Positions 1-11,400 of a DNA stretch of 64,000 nt are shown in pieces (positions within the stretch are counted from its first letter, which is position 1; each line of letters begins with the position of its first letter). The position numbers and the translations under genes were made by a program. Source of the stretch: Symbiodinium microadriaticum. Lineage: Eukaryota; Sar; Dinophyceae; Suessiales; Symbiodiniaceae. The notes beneath the pieces are model-generated. The model was not told the origin of the DNA, did not search any database, and saw only the letters and a program-made list of their open reading frames with translations. The stretch is taken from assembly GCA_001939145.1 (NCBI GenBank), contig LSRX01000069.1:149146-213145 (forward strand), in the 5' to 3' direction.

Positions 1-104
1 TGGCTACCCTTAGCCTAAACCCTATTACTATATACCCTTACGCCCTATGTACCCTGAAACCCCTATACAAATACTACTTCTCTTCCACCACTGGGCCCTT
101 TCAG

Positions 105-200
105 TGGGTCATGGCCCCAGTGGAGCTGTGGATCGGTACGGCGCGAACCTCTTTCGAGCTGGCGGAGCTGTCCCCCGGCTTGATAGCATCGCGGGGGAGG
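105..200 (+). CDS. Possible orphan exon, unknown protein
   Basis: After a TTTCAG acceptor a frame opens reading WVMAPVELWIGTARTSF and then ELAELSPGLIAS. Its codons mostly end in G or C, as in the confident exons here. It runs into a G-rich stretch where a donor is not clear. I do not recognise the protein and found no in-phase partner exon nearby. It could be the tail of a gene that begins outside the window, or chance. Confidence 0.25.
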
Positions 201-382
201 GGGGGCCGGGCGAGGAGTTTGACTAATTATAGTGAATGGTCTGCCGGTATACATGACACTATGCAATTGCACTTGTAAATATCCCACCCCCCCTAAGCCC
301 TATTCTGATGAGCTTTGACTAAATTTAGCGCACACACACACACAGAGACAGGCTGGCTAGCGACTAGCGACTGAAGGCGCTG

Positions 383-545
383 TTAGTTCTTCGTGGTTCT
401 GATGTTGTCATCACCATCATCGTCATCATCGTCGTCATCGTCATCAGATTCACCACTGTGGCGCATATCATTCAAATATACACATGTATGTATATGTATA
501 TGTGTGTGTGTATACATATATATATATATATATATATATATGTCG
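383..545. repeat. Trinucleotide and TA/TATG microsatellites
   Basis: A TCA/TCG run (about 400-450) is followed by a TATG/TGTG/TA run (about 480-541). Open frames across it only translate simple repeats and are not genes. Confidence 0.8.
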
Positions 546-1690
546 CTCTGAACTCTGAACTGGCAGTGGCATGCACACGGATAGTATGTCCTTCTGCGGT
601 GTATCGCTGAGCCCAGGAGTGTAGAAACACTCCGCGAAGCGCTGGCAAAAGAGCCCCTTGGTTGCAATCTTGCCCTGTCTGCTGTCGGTATTTGGAATCT
701 TGAGGAGCTTCATAGGTGCATGTCTCCAAGCTCACCATGGCCCTCAATCTTTCCCGGCCATCTGCATACTTGAGTCCCTCTACATATGACCGAAACTCTA
801 AACATCGCTAAACCCGAACCCCGAGGCCATCCCAGACCTATAAATCCCCAAGGGTTGACGCCCCATCCCTCCGATCTAAGGCACGGCATCCCGGCCCAGT
901 GCCAGCTCCTGTCTTCTGATGTGACTGGGCTACGGTTTCAGGCGGGTCTGTGGATTTTTTTTCGAGTTGCTTCCGTGGTTGTATATAGCCTGTGGGTTCA
1001 GGGTTCTCGGGATCGTTGCAGAGTCTGCTGGGCTGCTGAACGGACCTCTGGGCGTAAGCAGGGAAGGCCAAGACAGACAAGTTAGACATTCCATCGCCTG
1101 ATCTGATTTGTGCGAATTCGCTTCTGGACTTTCCCTTGGGCGTGAAACAATACAATACACCCGAAGCCCCACGACTTGGGCCGCAAAAGCCTCAGCACGA
1201 GAAAGGAGTGGCATCTGAGAACGAGCCTGCAGCTGCTTCGATTCCACGACAAAGGGAAGAAGCCAAGCCTCCCTACCCGAGATCCTACACCGACACCCCT
1301 GCATCCTATGCACCCAAAACCAAGGCCCCTACGCCGAAACCCCCAGGCCCCCTGAGCCCCTAAACCGGGAACCCAAAGGCCCCATCCCTAAACCCTAAAC
1401 CCTAAAATCCCTAATCGGCCACTTCTGGCGCGAGCTGACGACCCAGGGCAAGCCTTTCGTGGAGAGCAAGGGACCGCTCCCCGCTGCCCCGTTGCATGTG
1501 CAGGAGCCGGCATGCAGAATATCTAGAACTCCTCTAGAATCCATTAAACGAGCCCGAAAAAAGAACCCTGTTCTGAAGGTCAGCGGACGATTTGGGGTTT
1601 GGGGTTGAGGCTTCGTGGTTGCGCTTGCGCTGTGGAGTCTGGAGGGTTTGGGGCGAGGTGTAGGGTTTGCCAGCTGAAGATAGCGCTGCA

Positions 1691-1786
1691 ATGCGAGGTC
1701 TAGTTACCAATGCTATTTTGGGGGGATCCTTACTATAATTTGAGTGTCGTATGCCCCAAAACCCTATTAAAATAAGTAAGGCCCCT
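1691..1786. mobile_element. Diverged MITE, relative of the 18263 element
   Basis: The right end reads CCCCAAAACCCTATTAAAAT followed by AAGTAAGGCCCCTA. This is close to the right arm of the element at 18263-18360. The left arm is degraded, so the left border is approximate. Confidence 0.35.
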
Positions 1787-1920
1787 ATATATATGAATAG
1801 TTCCATCCGTTACCGTTCTCATATACTGATATACTGAATGAAAACCGAAGGCCAGCCCCATGTTCGTGCCGAAGCCGTTCTTGTACCCCTTGAATAAGCC
1901 TTTAAGGAACCTTCATACGG

Positions 1921-2015
1921 TTGATTATATACATCCTGCATAACCCAGAATAAGGAATATACCAAATTTCCCATAGTTTAGGGTCCTTAAGGTAATGCAG
2001 GATTTATATCATCAA
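1921..2015. mobile_element. MITE family 1, copy 1 (95 bp)
   Basis: It begins TTGATTATATACATCCTGCA and ends TGCAGGATTTATATCATCAA, which are near-perfect terminal inverted repeats of about 25 bp. The core carries AAGGAATATACC and a TTTAGGGTCCTTAAGG motif. The family has three more copies in this window (4028, 15849 and 52737). There is no coding capacity. ACGG precedes the left end, as it does in two other copies. Confidence 0.8.
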
Positions 2016-2739
2016 GCGTACTTCATATTGTAGAAAGGCTGTTCTAATCATCAGGACCCTTACAGCAGGTCACACCCCCAAGCCCAAACGGCGACTTGCC
2101 TCCTGGGCATTTGGTGATTCATAATCTGAGCATCTGGTCCAGAGTTTCGGTGTGTCCAGGTTTTGCTTTGGAAGGTCTGAAGCTTCGGGCTGCAAATTGG
2201 GAGTCTTAGCTCATGCCCTGGACCTCCGTGCTGACTGACTCCGAGCGGTAAGTGCGATGAAGCCTCCATCTTGCACCGACTCCAAATGCTATGCGCGTTT
2301 CTATGAGTATTCCGAGCAGCAGCAGCAGCAATGACTGTAACGGCGCGCCATGAGACCCGGCCAATCAAATCAGTGGTACAAGGTTGCAAAACATCCGCAA
2401 AGGAAAGGGTGCACCTCCTAGTCACCTGATCCCTCAAGGCTGAAACGCTAGACTGATCAGCACAAGCCCTCCTAACCCCAAGCCCTATAAACCCTATAAG
2501 CTTTAAGCCGCTTGGAGATTGAATTCCAAAATTCAAGCCTGAGCCCAAAGTGCCCCTAAGCCTTCAACCCAAAGCCCTAAAGCCCTAAAGCCCAAAACCC
2601 TTGAACCATATACATCTCGAATTACCCAGAGCCTCCATAGTAGTTCCTTTTTGGGGTTACCTTCATAGGATTCTAAATATGAACCACAAATAGGAACTAC
2701 AATGGAGCCTATGGGTATTCCGAAGCCCCTAAAACCCTA

Positions 2740-2840
2740 CAACCCTACAACCCTAAACCCTAAAGCCCTAAAGCCTAAACCCCTAAACCCCTAAAGCCCT
2801 AAACCCCTAAAGCCCTAAACCCCTGAAGCCCTAACCCCTG
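2740..2840. repeat. Telomere-like CCCTAAA array, degenerate
   Basis: Repeated CCCTAAA, CCCCTAAA and CCCTAAAG units are irregularly spaced, C-rich on the + strand. They match the Arabidopsis-type telomere heptamer with many substitutions and lie far from any chromosome end visible here. Confidence 0.8.
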
Positions 2841-2915
2841 AAGCCCTTATAAGCCCTAACCCCTGGAGCCCTTATAAGCCCTAACCCCTGGAGCCCTTAT
2901 AAGCCCTAACCCCTG
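2841..2915. repeat. Three copies of a 25-bp tandem repeat
   Basis: The unit is (A/G)AGCCCTTATAAGCCCTAAC plus CCCTG. Copies start at 2841, 2866 and 2891. It looks like an expanded derivative of the adjoining telomere-like array. Confidence 0.75.
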
Positions 2916-2934
2916 AAGCCCTAACCCGTCAGGA

Positions 2935-3000
2935 CTTGCGGCAACTTCGGCCGACGAGGTCAGCCGTGGCCTCGGCTGGAGGGTTACGCAGGGCCTAGGA
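2935..3000 (+). CDS. Possible orphan exon, unknown
   Basis: A CCCGTCAG acceptor directly after a telomere-like array is followed by non-repetitive, GC-rich sequence. One frame reads LAATSADEVSRGLGWRVTQG. That layout (array, acceptor, exon) is what the confident exons show. The product is not recognised. Confidence 0.25.
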
Positions 3001-3428
3001 ACCCTCGAAAAAAAAGGGTGTTAAAGTTATAGACAGGCTATATATTTAATTTTCTTATACAAGTAGCAACAAGCTTTTTTTTTGTAGGAGTTGTGGGGCC
3101 CAGAGGATTTTGGGGCTTCAGGAAGAATCGTTTGGGGGGTTTTCGTGCGGTTCAGGGTTTAGGGTGCAGGGTGTGTGTGTGTGTGTGTGTCAAGGTGAAT
3201 GCTGACACGGCTACGAGGCCTGCAAAGCCTGAGAAGCATAGTGTCACATTGCATACTGTTGTTGTGTTGAGTACTTCTCTTTTCTCACGGATATATCGTT
3301 AGAGTCATCACTCTTGCCAAGCCTTACTATTATCATTCAGCCCTTTGTCGTCATCATGGATAAATGCTGCAGGATTGTATATTGGTACTTCCCCAACTCC
3401 GACCCTCAACCCTAAGCCCTCAACCCCA

Positions 3429-3510
3429 CCTGGACCCCAACAGTATGTAGAACAATAGGCCTTTAGAGGTGTTGGGGCCATTATTCTACCTACTTTTTCG
3501 GGGGTTCAGG
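3429..3510. mobile_element. MITE family 4, copy 1
   Basis: The ends are CCTGGACCCCAACAGTATGT and CTACTTTTTCGGGGGTTCAGG, imperfect inverted repeats of about 30 bp. Copies lie at 4948-5034 (inverted) and 17367-17438. The homology with the inverted copy continues into the flanking AGGTAAGCCCTGAAGGCG and the telomere-like array. Confidence 0.7.
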
Positions 3511-3535
3511 TAAGCCCTGAAGGCGTTTATTCTGC

Positions 3536-3640
3536 TTAACCCTAAACCCCTAAACCCCTAAACCCCTAAACCCTAAACCCCTAAACCCCAAAACCCCTAA
3601 GCCCCAAACCCCCAAACCCCTAAACCCTAAACCCTGTTCC
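3536..3640. repeat. Telomere-like CCCCTAAA array
   Basis: Tandem CCCCTAAA/CCCTAAA units with a few CCCCAAA variants. It forms part of an inverted duplication with the G-rich array at 4843-4928. Confidence 0.85.
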
Positions 3641-3708
3641 GGCGCTCACCGCTGAGGACGGTCAGCTGGCCGAATTGCAGCGAATAGAGAGAACGGAGGC
3701 CTGGGTGA
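3640..3708 (+). CDS. Possible exon, unknown product
   Basis: Directly after the array the frame reads VPALTAEDGQLAELQRIERT then EAW, followed by a consensus-like donor GTGAGC. No clear AG acceptor is present upstream, which weakens the call. It could belong to the gene whose first recognised exon is at 5471. Confidence 0.25.
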
Positions 3709-3734
3709 GCTCTCGGTTCCGGTAGTTCTAGAGG

Positions 3735-3990
3735 GTTTAGGGGTTAGGGTTAATTTAGGGTTTAGGTTCTGGGGGTTCTAGAGGGTTTAGAGGGCATTTT
3801 TGGAGTGTTTAGGGCTAGGGCTCTTTTTGAATGTTGGCTTTAGGGCCACTTTAGGTTTGGTTTTTTAGGGTTCAGGGCTTTTCTGGCTCAGGGGTTTTTA
3901 GGGGCTTCCGGCTTTAGGGTGGATCGGGCTTATAGGGTCGAGGCACTTCAGGGCAGGACCAGGGCAAAGATTCAGGGCTCCGGATGTTTA
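3735..3990. repeat. Degenerate TTTAGGG-rich tract
   Basis: G-rich telomere-like units are separated by 5-30 bp of unrelated sequence. The orientation is opposite to the array at 3536, only about 100 bp away. Confidence 0.7.
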
Positions 3991-4027
3991 GGGACGCAAG
4001 GATGACGCGCGTAGGTGTAGACTACGG

Positions 4028-4126
4028 TTGATGATATAAATTCCTGCATTACCTCTAATAAGGATTGTTTTACCGCAATTCTCGTGGTTTAGGGTACTCA
4101 AGGTAATGCGGGATTTATATCATCAA
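4028..4126. mobile_element. MITE family 1, copy 2 (99 bp)
   Basis: It begins TTGATGATATAAATTCCTGC and ends GCGGGATTTATATCATCAA. Same orientation as copy 1, with the same ACGG before the left end. Confidence 0.85.
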
Positions 4127-4615
4127 CAGTTTTGGCACAGGAGTTCAGTCCACGGCTCCGTTTGTCACAGCTAGTGGGTGGTTGTTGACACGGGACTCCT
4201 GCTATTTCCAGCAATGCTACGACGAAGGGAGCGCAACAGCACAAAGTACATAGGTAATTGAATTGCCCATAAGTCATTCAAGGTCACTTTCAACTTCACG
4301 ACTATCCCCATACAACTCACAAAGCTCTTCCCACTAATTATTGTACCTCAAAGGCCTAAACTCTGATCAGGCTAAGCTGAAACCTTCACCTCGACCCCAA
4401 ACTCGGGAATTCCGGAGCCATCGGCTGCTTGCGGATTTCCCGGTGCAGCTGATAAAATCAGCTCCAAAATGAAGCTTTTTCTCCGATCAATCAGGAGCGT
4501 GGCATCGCCTTGCAGCAGCTGAAGGCCTGCAGAGCAGTTTTTTTGTTTTGCAAAATTCCAGTCCGGAGTTCGGCTTTTGGACGTCACGTCGCGAACCCAA
4601 AATGGCAATCCAGGG

Positions 4616-4675
4616 TTACGATTTCAGGCGCTGCTGGCCTTCGTCCAAGCCACCGCCTCCGAGGCCTTCATGCAG
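4616..4675 (+). CDS. Possible exon resembling histone H3 helix
   Basis: After the acceptor AATCCAG the frame reads LRFQALLAFVQATASEAFMQ. Histone H3 has the motif LRFQ followed by a helix ending ASEAYLV at the same spacing. About 8 of 20 residues agree, including LRFQ and ASEA. No flanking H3 sequence was found (no KRVTIMPKD equivalent). The similarity may be chance, or a remnant of an H3-like fold. An unrelated protein is equally possible. Confidence 0.2.
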
Positions 4676-4842
4676 CCTAGTTTTTGGGGGTTTAGGGTTT
4701 AGGGTTCTTTAATTCGCATAAATTATCCAAATGCAGGCGTAAGTTCCTGAGCGGCAGGCAACTGTTTGGAACTGTGTTTGCTGGGTTGGGGCAAGCGGGC
4801 CGAGGAAGCTGCGTAGCCTGGCCTCGTTGATGTCCATGTAGG

Positions 4843-4928
4843 GTTTAGGGGTTTAGGGCTTAGTGGTTTAGGGGTTTAGGGTTTAGGGGTTTAGGATTAT
4901 AGGGGTTTAGGGTTTAGGGGTTTAGGGT
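4843..4928. repeat. Telomere-like TTTAGGG array
   Basis: Runs of GGTTTAGGG/GGGTTTAGG with few variants. It is the inverted counterpart of the C-rich array at 3536-3640. Confidence 0.85.
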
Positions 4929-4929
4929 T

Positions 4930-5034
4930 AAGCAGAATAAACGCCTTCAGGGCTTACCTACACCCCCAACAGTAGTTAAAATATGGCCGAAAACCTCTAC
5001 AAAAACCATTAGTCTACATACTTTTGGGGTCCAG
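4930..5034. mobile_element. MITE family 4, copy 2, inverted, with shared flank
   Basis: It reads AGCAGAATAAACGCCTTCAG then GGCTTACCT, the reverse complement of the sequence at about 3511-3538, and then the element itself. It ends CATACTTTTGGGGTCCAGG. The core is more diverged than copy 1. Confidence 0.65.
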
Positions 5035-5415
5035 GCAGCATCAAGAGACGAAGAGAAGTCACGCCCCCGCCTCTCTTGTTAGAGACTTCCAAGCGGTGGC
5101 TTGAGGAGCTGCTTCCATGGAGGGGCAAGGATGGTGCTTGGATCCATCCGACAAGGATGCCGCATGGATCAGAAATACGGATGATCTGCAGTTCGGAGTC
5201 AGCAGGTTTCGGGGATTTGGGATTTGGAGTTTAGGAGTCCAGGGTGGAAGGATGCAGGGTGCGAGTTCGAAGCGGGGCAGGGCTTTCCACAAGATCCGGG
5301 GCAAGCAGACACCAAAAACAGCAGCAGGCTCTGTTCCGAAATGGCCAGAGACTCCCCAACTTGAGTTCAAGCCTCAGACCCCCCGTCCAAGCGCTCAGTC
5401 CCAACCCCCCCCCCC

Positions 5416-5416
5416 N
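5416..5416. other. Ambiguous base in a C homopolymer
   Basis: A single N sits inside a run of about 16 Cs. The local sequence length is unreliable. Confidence 0.95.
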
Positions 5417-5470
5417 CCCGCCCCCCAATCCTAGCCCGCAAAACTCTTCAGCCCGGGCCCTGAACCCGAG

Positions 5471-8400
5471 GAACCTCTACGACTGCACGGCGTGGATTAT
5501 CAAGCCGGCGACGAGACCGGATCAATGCAGTCCCTCGCAGGCTTCAGTTGTTATATGCAGGACCTATAGAGGAGTGGTATAGCACACACAGCTGGGACGC
5601 ACTGGCTCAGCACGAGCGGAGCTTTGGCATGGTGGAACCCTCATGCTGCCTTGCGGGAGTGATCAGGAAGATGTAGGACAATTTCCTGCAGACTCCTTCT
5701 ACGCCTGAGGATGCGCATGAGATCTGACCACCGGAATCTTTGCAGTGTGCTTGCAATGTGGGCTCTATAGAGAGTTCAGGTCGTAGAACCTAACCCTCTG
5801 CGCCCTCGACAGAAACTCAGAGAGCTCAATGCCCTTTAATTATAAGGAATATATACCTCAAATTATAAGGGGCTTCATATGATGATTTAAGCTATCTTCC
5901 TTGAATTAACGGGGCATTGGGCTCACTGGGAACTGGGAGCTCTCAACCTTCGTTTCGAATGCCTCCAAGGTTATGTGGAGCTCGTGACGGAAGATCCCTT
6001 GAGCTGGCATCTCAGACTCGAGCGAAGATGGGTTAGGGTTTAGGGTTCAGGGTTCAGGGTTTATAGTTTAGGGTTCAGGGTTTAGGGTTTAGAGTTTAGG
6101 GTTTAGGGTTCAGGGTTTAGGGTTCAGGGTTTAGGGTTTAGGGTTTAGGCTGGGCTCAGCGTCTTCCAGAACAGGCACCGACAGCATGTGTATAGCCATG
6201 TTACAGCAGTGTACTATCCAATAATAGCAACCATGAAGAGAGTAATGATGATTCTTATGCTTACCTGCATCGTACACTGAATGGCAGCCCAATTACTTCT
6301 ACTGAGAAGCTAGCACTTCACAAGCCTCATGGAAGTGGCTGCAATTTGCAGAAGCAACAACTTGCGTTTCAAGGAGCTGAAGAGGAACAGCAAGAAAGCA
6401 CAAGCAGGAGGCGGAGGAGTGAAGGAAGAACGAGGAGGAGGGGGAGGCGGACGACCAAGAAAGCCTACATCCGCAACCCCAGCTTCCAACCACATCTGCT
6501 AAGGCCAGAGGCCGAAATGGTTCGTCTCTCATGCTTGGTCGGAGCCGGTGCGAGCCCTTGTCGGGCCTTTGGAAGTTTGGTTCTCGAGTGGCCGGTGTTT
6601 AAGAAGAAAGGACTTATGATAATTGGTGGTAGCACCAGGCCAAGGTGGAAGGGCGGTAAGTTTGCACCTTCACCACAACCCCAGTGCTGACAAGGCATGT
6701 TGGCCTAGCTCGATTTGGAGCATGATTGTCCGTGCAAAGAAAGGTTTGGCTGTTTGCAGGAGGGATGGCAAAGTGACATACACTATGCATATACGGACGT
6801 GCAAAAAATATGTAATAGCTGTGCATCGATGTGTACATGTATGTGTTTTTTGACATACACGCATTTGTGTGTGTGTGTGTGTGTGCGTGTGCGTGTGCGT
6901 GCGCGTGCGCGTGTGCGTGCGCGTGCGCGTGCGCGTGTGCGGTGTGGGTGTGGNNNNNNNNNNNNNNNNNNNNNNNNGTGTGTGTGTGTGTGTGTGTGTG
7001 TAGCAAGACCGTCTCCACCACAACTGCTAAGAGTGTGATGTTTACAGTATCGAAAGCCAAATCTGGCTTTGTCGACGGTAGGTTGCCAGCTTCGCCCAAT
7101 GCCTGGAGCAGCATAGCCGGCTGCGGGACCTTGAGGACAAGGCACGACGGAGCCAGAGATGTGGATTCCACACACAACACCCCACACCCTGCAGCATTGT
7201 AGTTGGAAGCTATTGTAATTCGCCTACTCAGCACATATCTCAGCATATGCAGGATAGCAAGCATGTTTCAGTTGAACGGGCGACTGCACCTTCAGGCCCG
7301 AATTGTCTTCGCCGCATCCTTTAGGGGCGCCACGAAATCATGTCGGGCATGAACACCGTGAATCAGAGTACCTTCGAGCAGTCGGATGTCGCAATGCACG
7401 AGGGCGGAGGCGTGACTGCCGATTCAGGGGAGCCGGTACGGCTGCTCTATACAAACCTGCAGGATCCTTCTGGACTCGCAGACCTCCTCCTGGATGAGAG
7501 GGTGGACATTCGCCTGGTGCGGGGAACTTGCCTGAAAGCGCTTGACCGGAAGAAGCCAACTTTCATCCGTCGCCAGGAGTTGGAAAACAATCCCAGCTAC
7601 CCGGACGCCTTCGTCACGCGCGAAGAGTTACAGAAGTGGAAGCAAGACAGAAAATATCGCGACAAGGTTCGGATCATTGGCGTCTCTCACGTGTGGGAAA
7701 CCAGAGAACATCCTGACCCTAGGGGTCATCAACTGGCGTTGATCGCCGGGGCCCAGCGTTGGCACGACCGCTATTCTTGGTATTTCTTGGACTACATGTC
7801 GGTATATCAGTTCTACCGCACAAGCATCCATCAGAACAGAAGTTTTCAATACACGATGATGCACATGCACTTCTTTTACACACATGAGTACACATGGACC
7901 TACCGTATTGAAGACCTGACCCCATTTAGAGGAAGCTGATCGACAGAGGCAAGTTCACGTATTCTTCACCGAGACAGGGATTCCCGAAGACGGAAAGGTA
8001 GAAGTACGGCCTTTTGCAGATCTCAAGGAGAACTGCACACCCTACTCTCGGCGGGGTTGGTGTGAGGCTGAGAGCCAGTGGTCGAGTATGCGGAGCAAGT
8101 CTCAACAAACAGTCGCGCTCTCTTTCGTAAGTCCGGAGACCTGGACCAGGGCTCCCATGGCACCAGCTGTCTTTCGAGCAAAAGTGTCGAATAGCGAGCT
8201 TCTGTTTACGCACCAGGACAGTGCTGAGGCCGTCAAGGAGCTGCAGGAACGTGTGTTCATGAAGAAGGCGGTGGAGACCGTGAGGCTGCAGATGTCCGTC
8301 TTGCCCTTCGCGAATTTCCAATCCTCGCTGGCGCGCTGCCGCTTTACAAGAAGCTGAAAGTCTTGCGGATAAGCAACAGCCAGGTTGACTGTCAGGGTGC

Positions 8401-11400
8401 AGAGGCCTTATCCATTGTGTTGACAATGTCAGAGCTTCATTTCAACAAGATTCGCATCACCGCGGACGCAGTATGTAAGCTAGCTTTGGGCTTGAAGGGC
8501 AACAGTGGCGTGTTGAAGGTGGCACTCACTGAATGCCTGGTGGATGAGGAAGGTGCAGCGGGTCTGGCAGAAGCGCTCGCATGCAAGGACACCAGTCTGA
8601 CATCACTAGATCTGTCTCGCAACGTCGTTGGGTGCACAGGGGCCAAGCACCTCTCGGATGCCTTGATCCGCAACGAACGCTTGCGAATACTGGACCTCAG
8701 CTCCAGCTCCATTGCAGATGAAGGGGCAGCCAGGTTTGCTTCCCTCTTTGAGTCGACGGTCTTGCAATGGCTGAGTCTCAATCACAACTGCTTCGGCTCA
8801 AAGGCGATGGCCATCTTGCAGACTGGGCGGAACAAGAGCTTGAGGAGACATGGCGAGGTAGGGGTTTCCAAAAATCATGCATGTGTGCTTCTATACCCCC
8901 CAAGCCATCCGGGTCACAGTGTCATGAATATGAAGGACACCGACCCAAAAGGGATTTCCCGTAACTTTCGACCAGGTCAAGCTCCGGGTCCAATGCGAAG
9001 GCGGCCCCTCCCTTCGGATTTTGGAAGAGTATGTCGCTGTGGCGCTCTTTCTTGACAATTTCCTGTTTGCGGTATGCCATTTAGCAATTTAGCCTTACCT
9101 ATACTTGCCTTGATTGAATATGACTCTTCGTCGGCTGGAGACTACGAGCTTCTACAGCTTTGGCTTACTGTCCCGAGCATGCTGCTTGTGGCTGTCCCAC
9201 CTGTTGTCCTTATGCTTATCATAGTTATCATGATCTTGGAGGTCTTCTGCGGACGCACGGGTAAGTGGCGGCCATTCCTAGAATCAATCTGGCCGATGAT
9301 CTGCATGTGCTACTCTGTAGTTTGGCTGCCTGCCATGCAAGTGTACACCCTCCTGGAGCGTCCGCCGAGCGACCAGCAGGAGTCTTTCGCTGCACTCATT
9401 CCGTACACGCCCGTGTTGACAGCCCTCTTGGGGCAGTGTTCGTTCTGTTTCACCCCACCTTTGGCGCCATATTTCGGGTGGTCCTACGCAAATCTCTGAT
9501 TCTCTGATATCCGCAAAGAGCCTTCCGCTGGACTTTGCATGCAGAGTTCAGGGGTTCACTTACTCCACCTGACTTGAGGATGGCTGTGCTTTGATCGCCA
9601 GAGCTTTGGAGGCCTGCCGTACACGCCCCATTGCCATCCCCTGTCCGGCCATCGAGAAGGCGTTGGGACCGGCCAGTGACTGGCTTAAAGCCGCCGGGTT
9701 CTCAGTAGATGCGAACGGCATCTTCTCTCCCTGGGACTAGCCCGATAAGACGTTTCACCCCTTTTCTTGTGAGTCGAATTCATGTGCTTGGCGAGCACCC
9801 GACTAGGGTTCAACCGCTGCGAATGAAAAAAATCAGGGGTTCAGTTTGGACTGGCTGACTAACTAGAATCATCATCACCAGCATCATCATTTGCAGTAGC
9901 ACCCTATACCCTAAAGCCCGAAACCCTTAAACCTAAACCCCTAAACTACTTAGATGGGCTGTGGTTTGGCTAATTACTTCGAATTTCTGGCTTGATCGGC
10001 TTTCGAATTTTGTGGCGAGAGGATCGCTGTGCAGATCTGAAGTCTGCGCGGACAAACACGGACTTTTGCCGTTTGTGCAGTGCTGGATTGTGCCAATAGA
10101 AAGACAGCTCGGCAGCAGTTGAAAGTATTTTTGCAACACTATAGTCACTATACCTTGGGTACTCGATCTTGGTTTGCATTGCCAACATGGCAGTTTGATG
10201 TTCTTCAAGTTTTCATGTCTGATGCATGCATGACGCGAGGATGCCTGGTGGGTGTGTGCCTACGCGGCTTGGCTTTGTGTGTAACATGATCCGGCCCAAG
10301 GACACCAAGCCCCGAAGCCTCCTTACCTCCGGGAGTTCGGAAGTCAGGGCTCCAGGCCCAAGAGATCTACAGCCAAGATGTGCCCAAGAGAGTCCGAAGA
10401 TAAGTCAAGCCAAGCTTTCGAGCTTATTCTCTCTACATTATGGCTAATCTGGTTGCCTGTTACACCAACCCATTCTTACAACTCGAGGCTTATGGGAGCC
10501 CAGAGCTTGCGGCATCCAGGGTTGACGGTCTGGAATACTAGTGGTGGTTTGGGCTAAGAGCAGCGTGTAAAGGTCATTGAAGTCGTCCAGTCCGGGCGTC
10601 CTTATGCGGAAGAGGCCGATTGCAAACCATTTAGCTACAACATTTGCACGATACTCAACCTTACACCCTAAACCCTCAAATCCCTGCAGTTTCAACTATA
10701 CTCTATAAATCCAAGCCCTATGAGCCCTAAGCCAAGGCAAACAACCAGCACGAACTCGGCACTGATCTCACCCACGACCCGTTGCACAGCAGCTTCTTCC
10801 GGGCCATGTGCCTTTGTGAGGCCGGTACTGCCACAGACATTTGTCGACGGTGTGAAGATGCATCTGCAACGCTTCAGTCAGATTTAAGATCAGGCTTCAG
10901 GGTCAGGACCGGGAGTTACTTTTTTGTAAGAGACAGGGCAGATGTCGTATTGAGGCAACATGCTGAACACCTGAATCCGAGCTCGCCCGATCATCCGATT
11001 GCATTCTGGAGGCAATTTTGTGTTGCAGGAGTCTTCCCAGTCTCCTCCAGAACGTTGTTTATGTATTGGAGCGTAACCAAGTCGCGCCCATGTCTCGGAA
11101 TTCTTGGCCTGCCAGGGCGTGCTGCTAGTCTTGGATCAGGACGCCACGTGCTTCCGTCGCATTAGATGGGAAGCTGCCCTCCTAGATTTTGCAAGCCTGT
11201 ATCTCACCTGTCAGATTTGACTCCTCAATCAGTATGCAGGAGATACTTCCGTTTTTGCAGCTACTCAGAAACATGTCGTGCTAGACCAGTGGCATGTAAT
11301 TCACGTGGTTCGATACATGTGCATCGGTGTAGATGTCATGTATTATCCAGAATGAACGACAAAAGTCCGATATTGCGAACGCCTTGCGATTTACACTCAA

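Noticed and set aside
2060..2548. 162-codon minus-strand frame
   Set aside because: No domain, no codon bias, and it crosses a telomere-like CCCTAAGCC tract.
4590..4612. GCCATTTTGG on the minus strand as a spliced-leader relic
   Set aside because: Ten bases match but the GCTCAAG end is missing, and no retrocopied gene follows in that direction.
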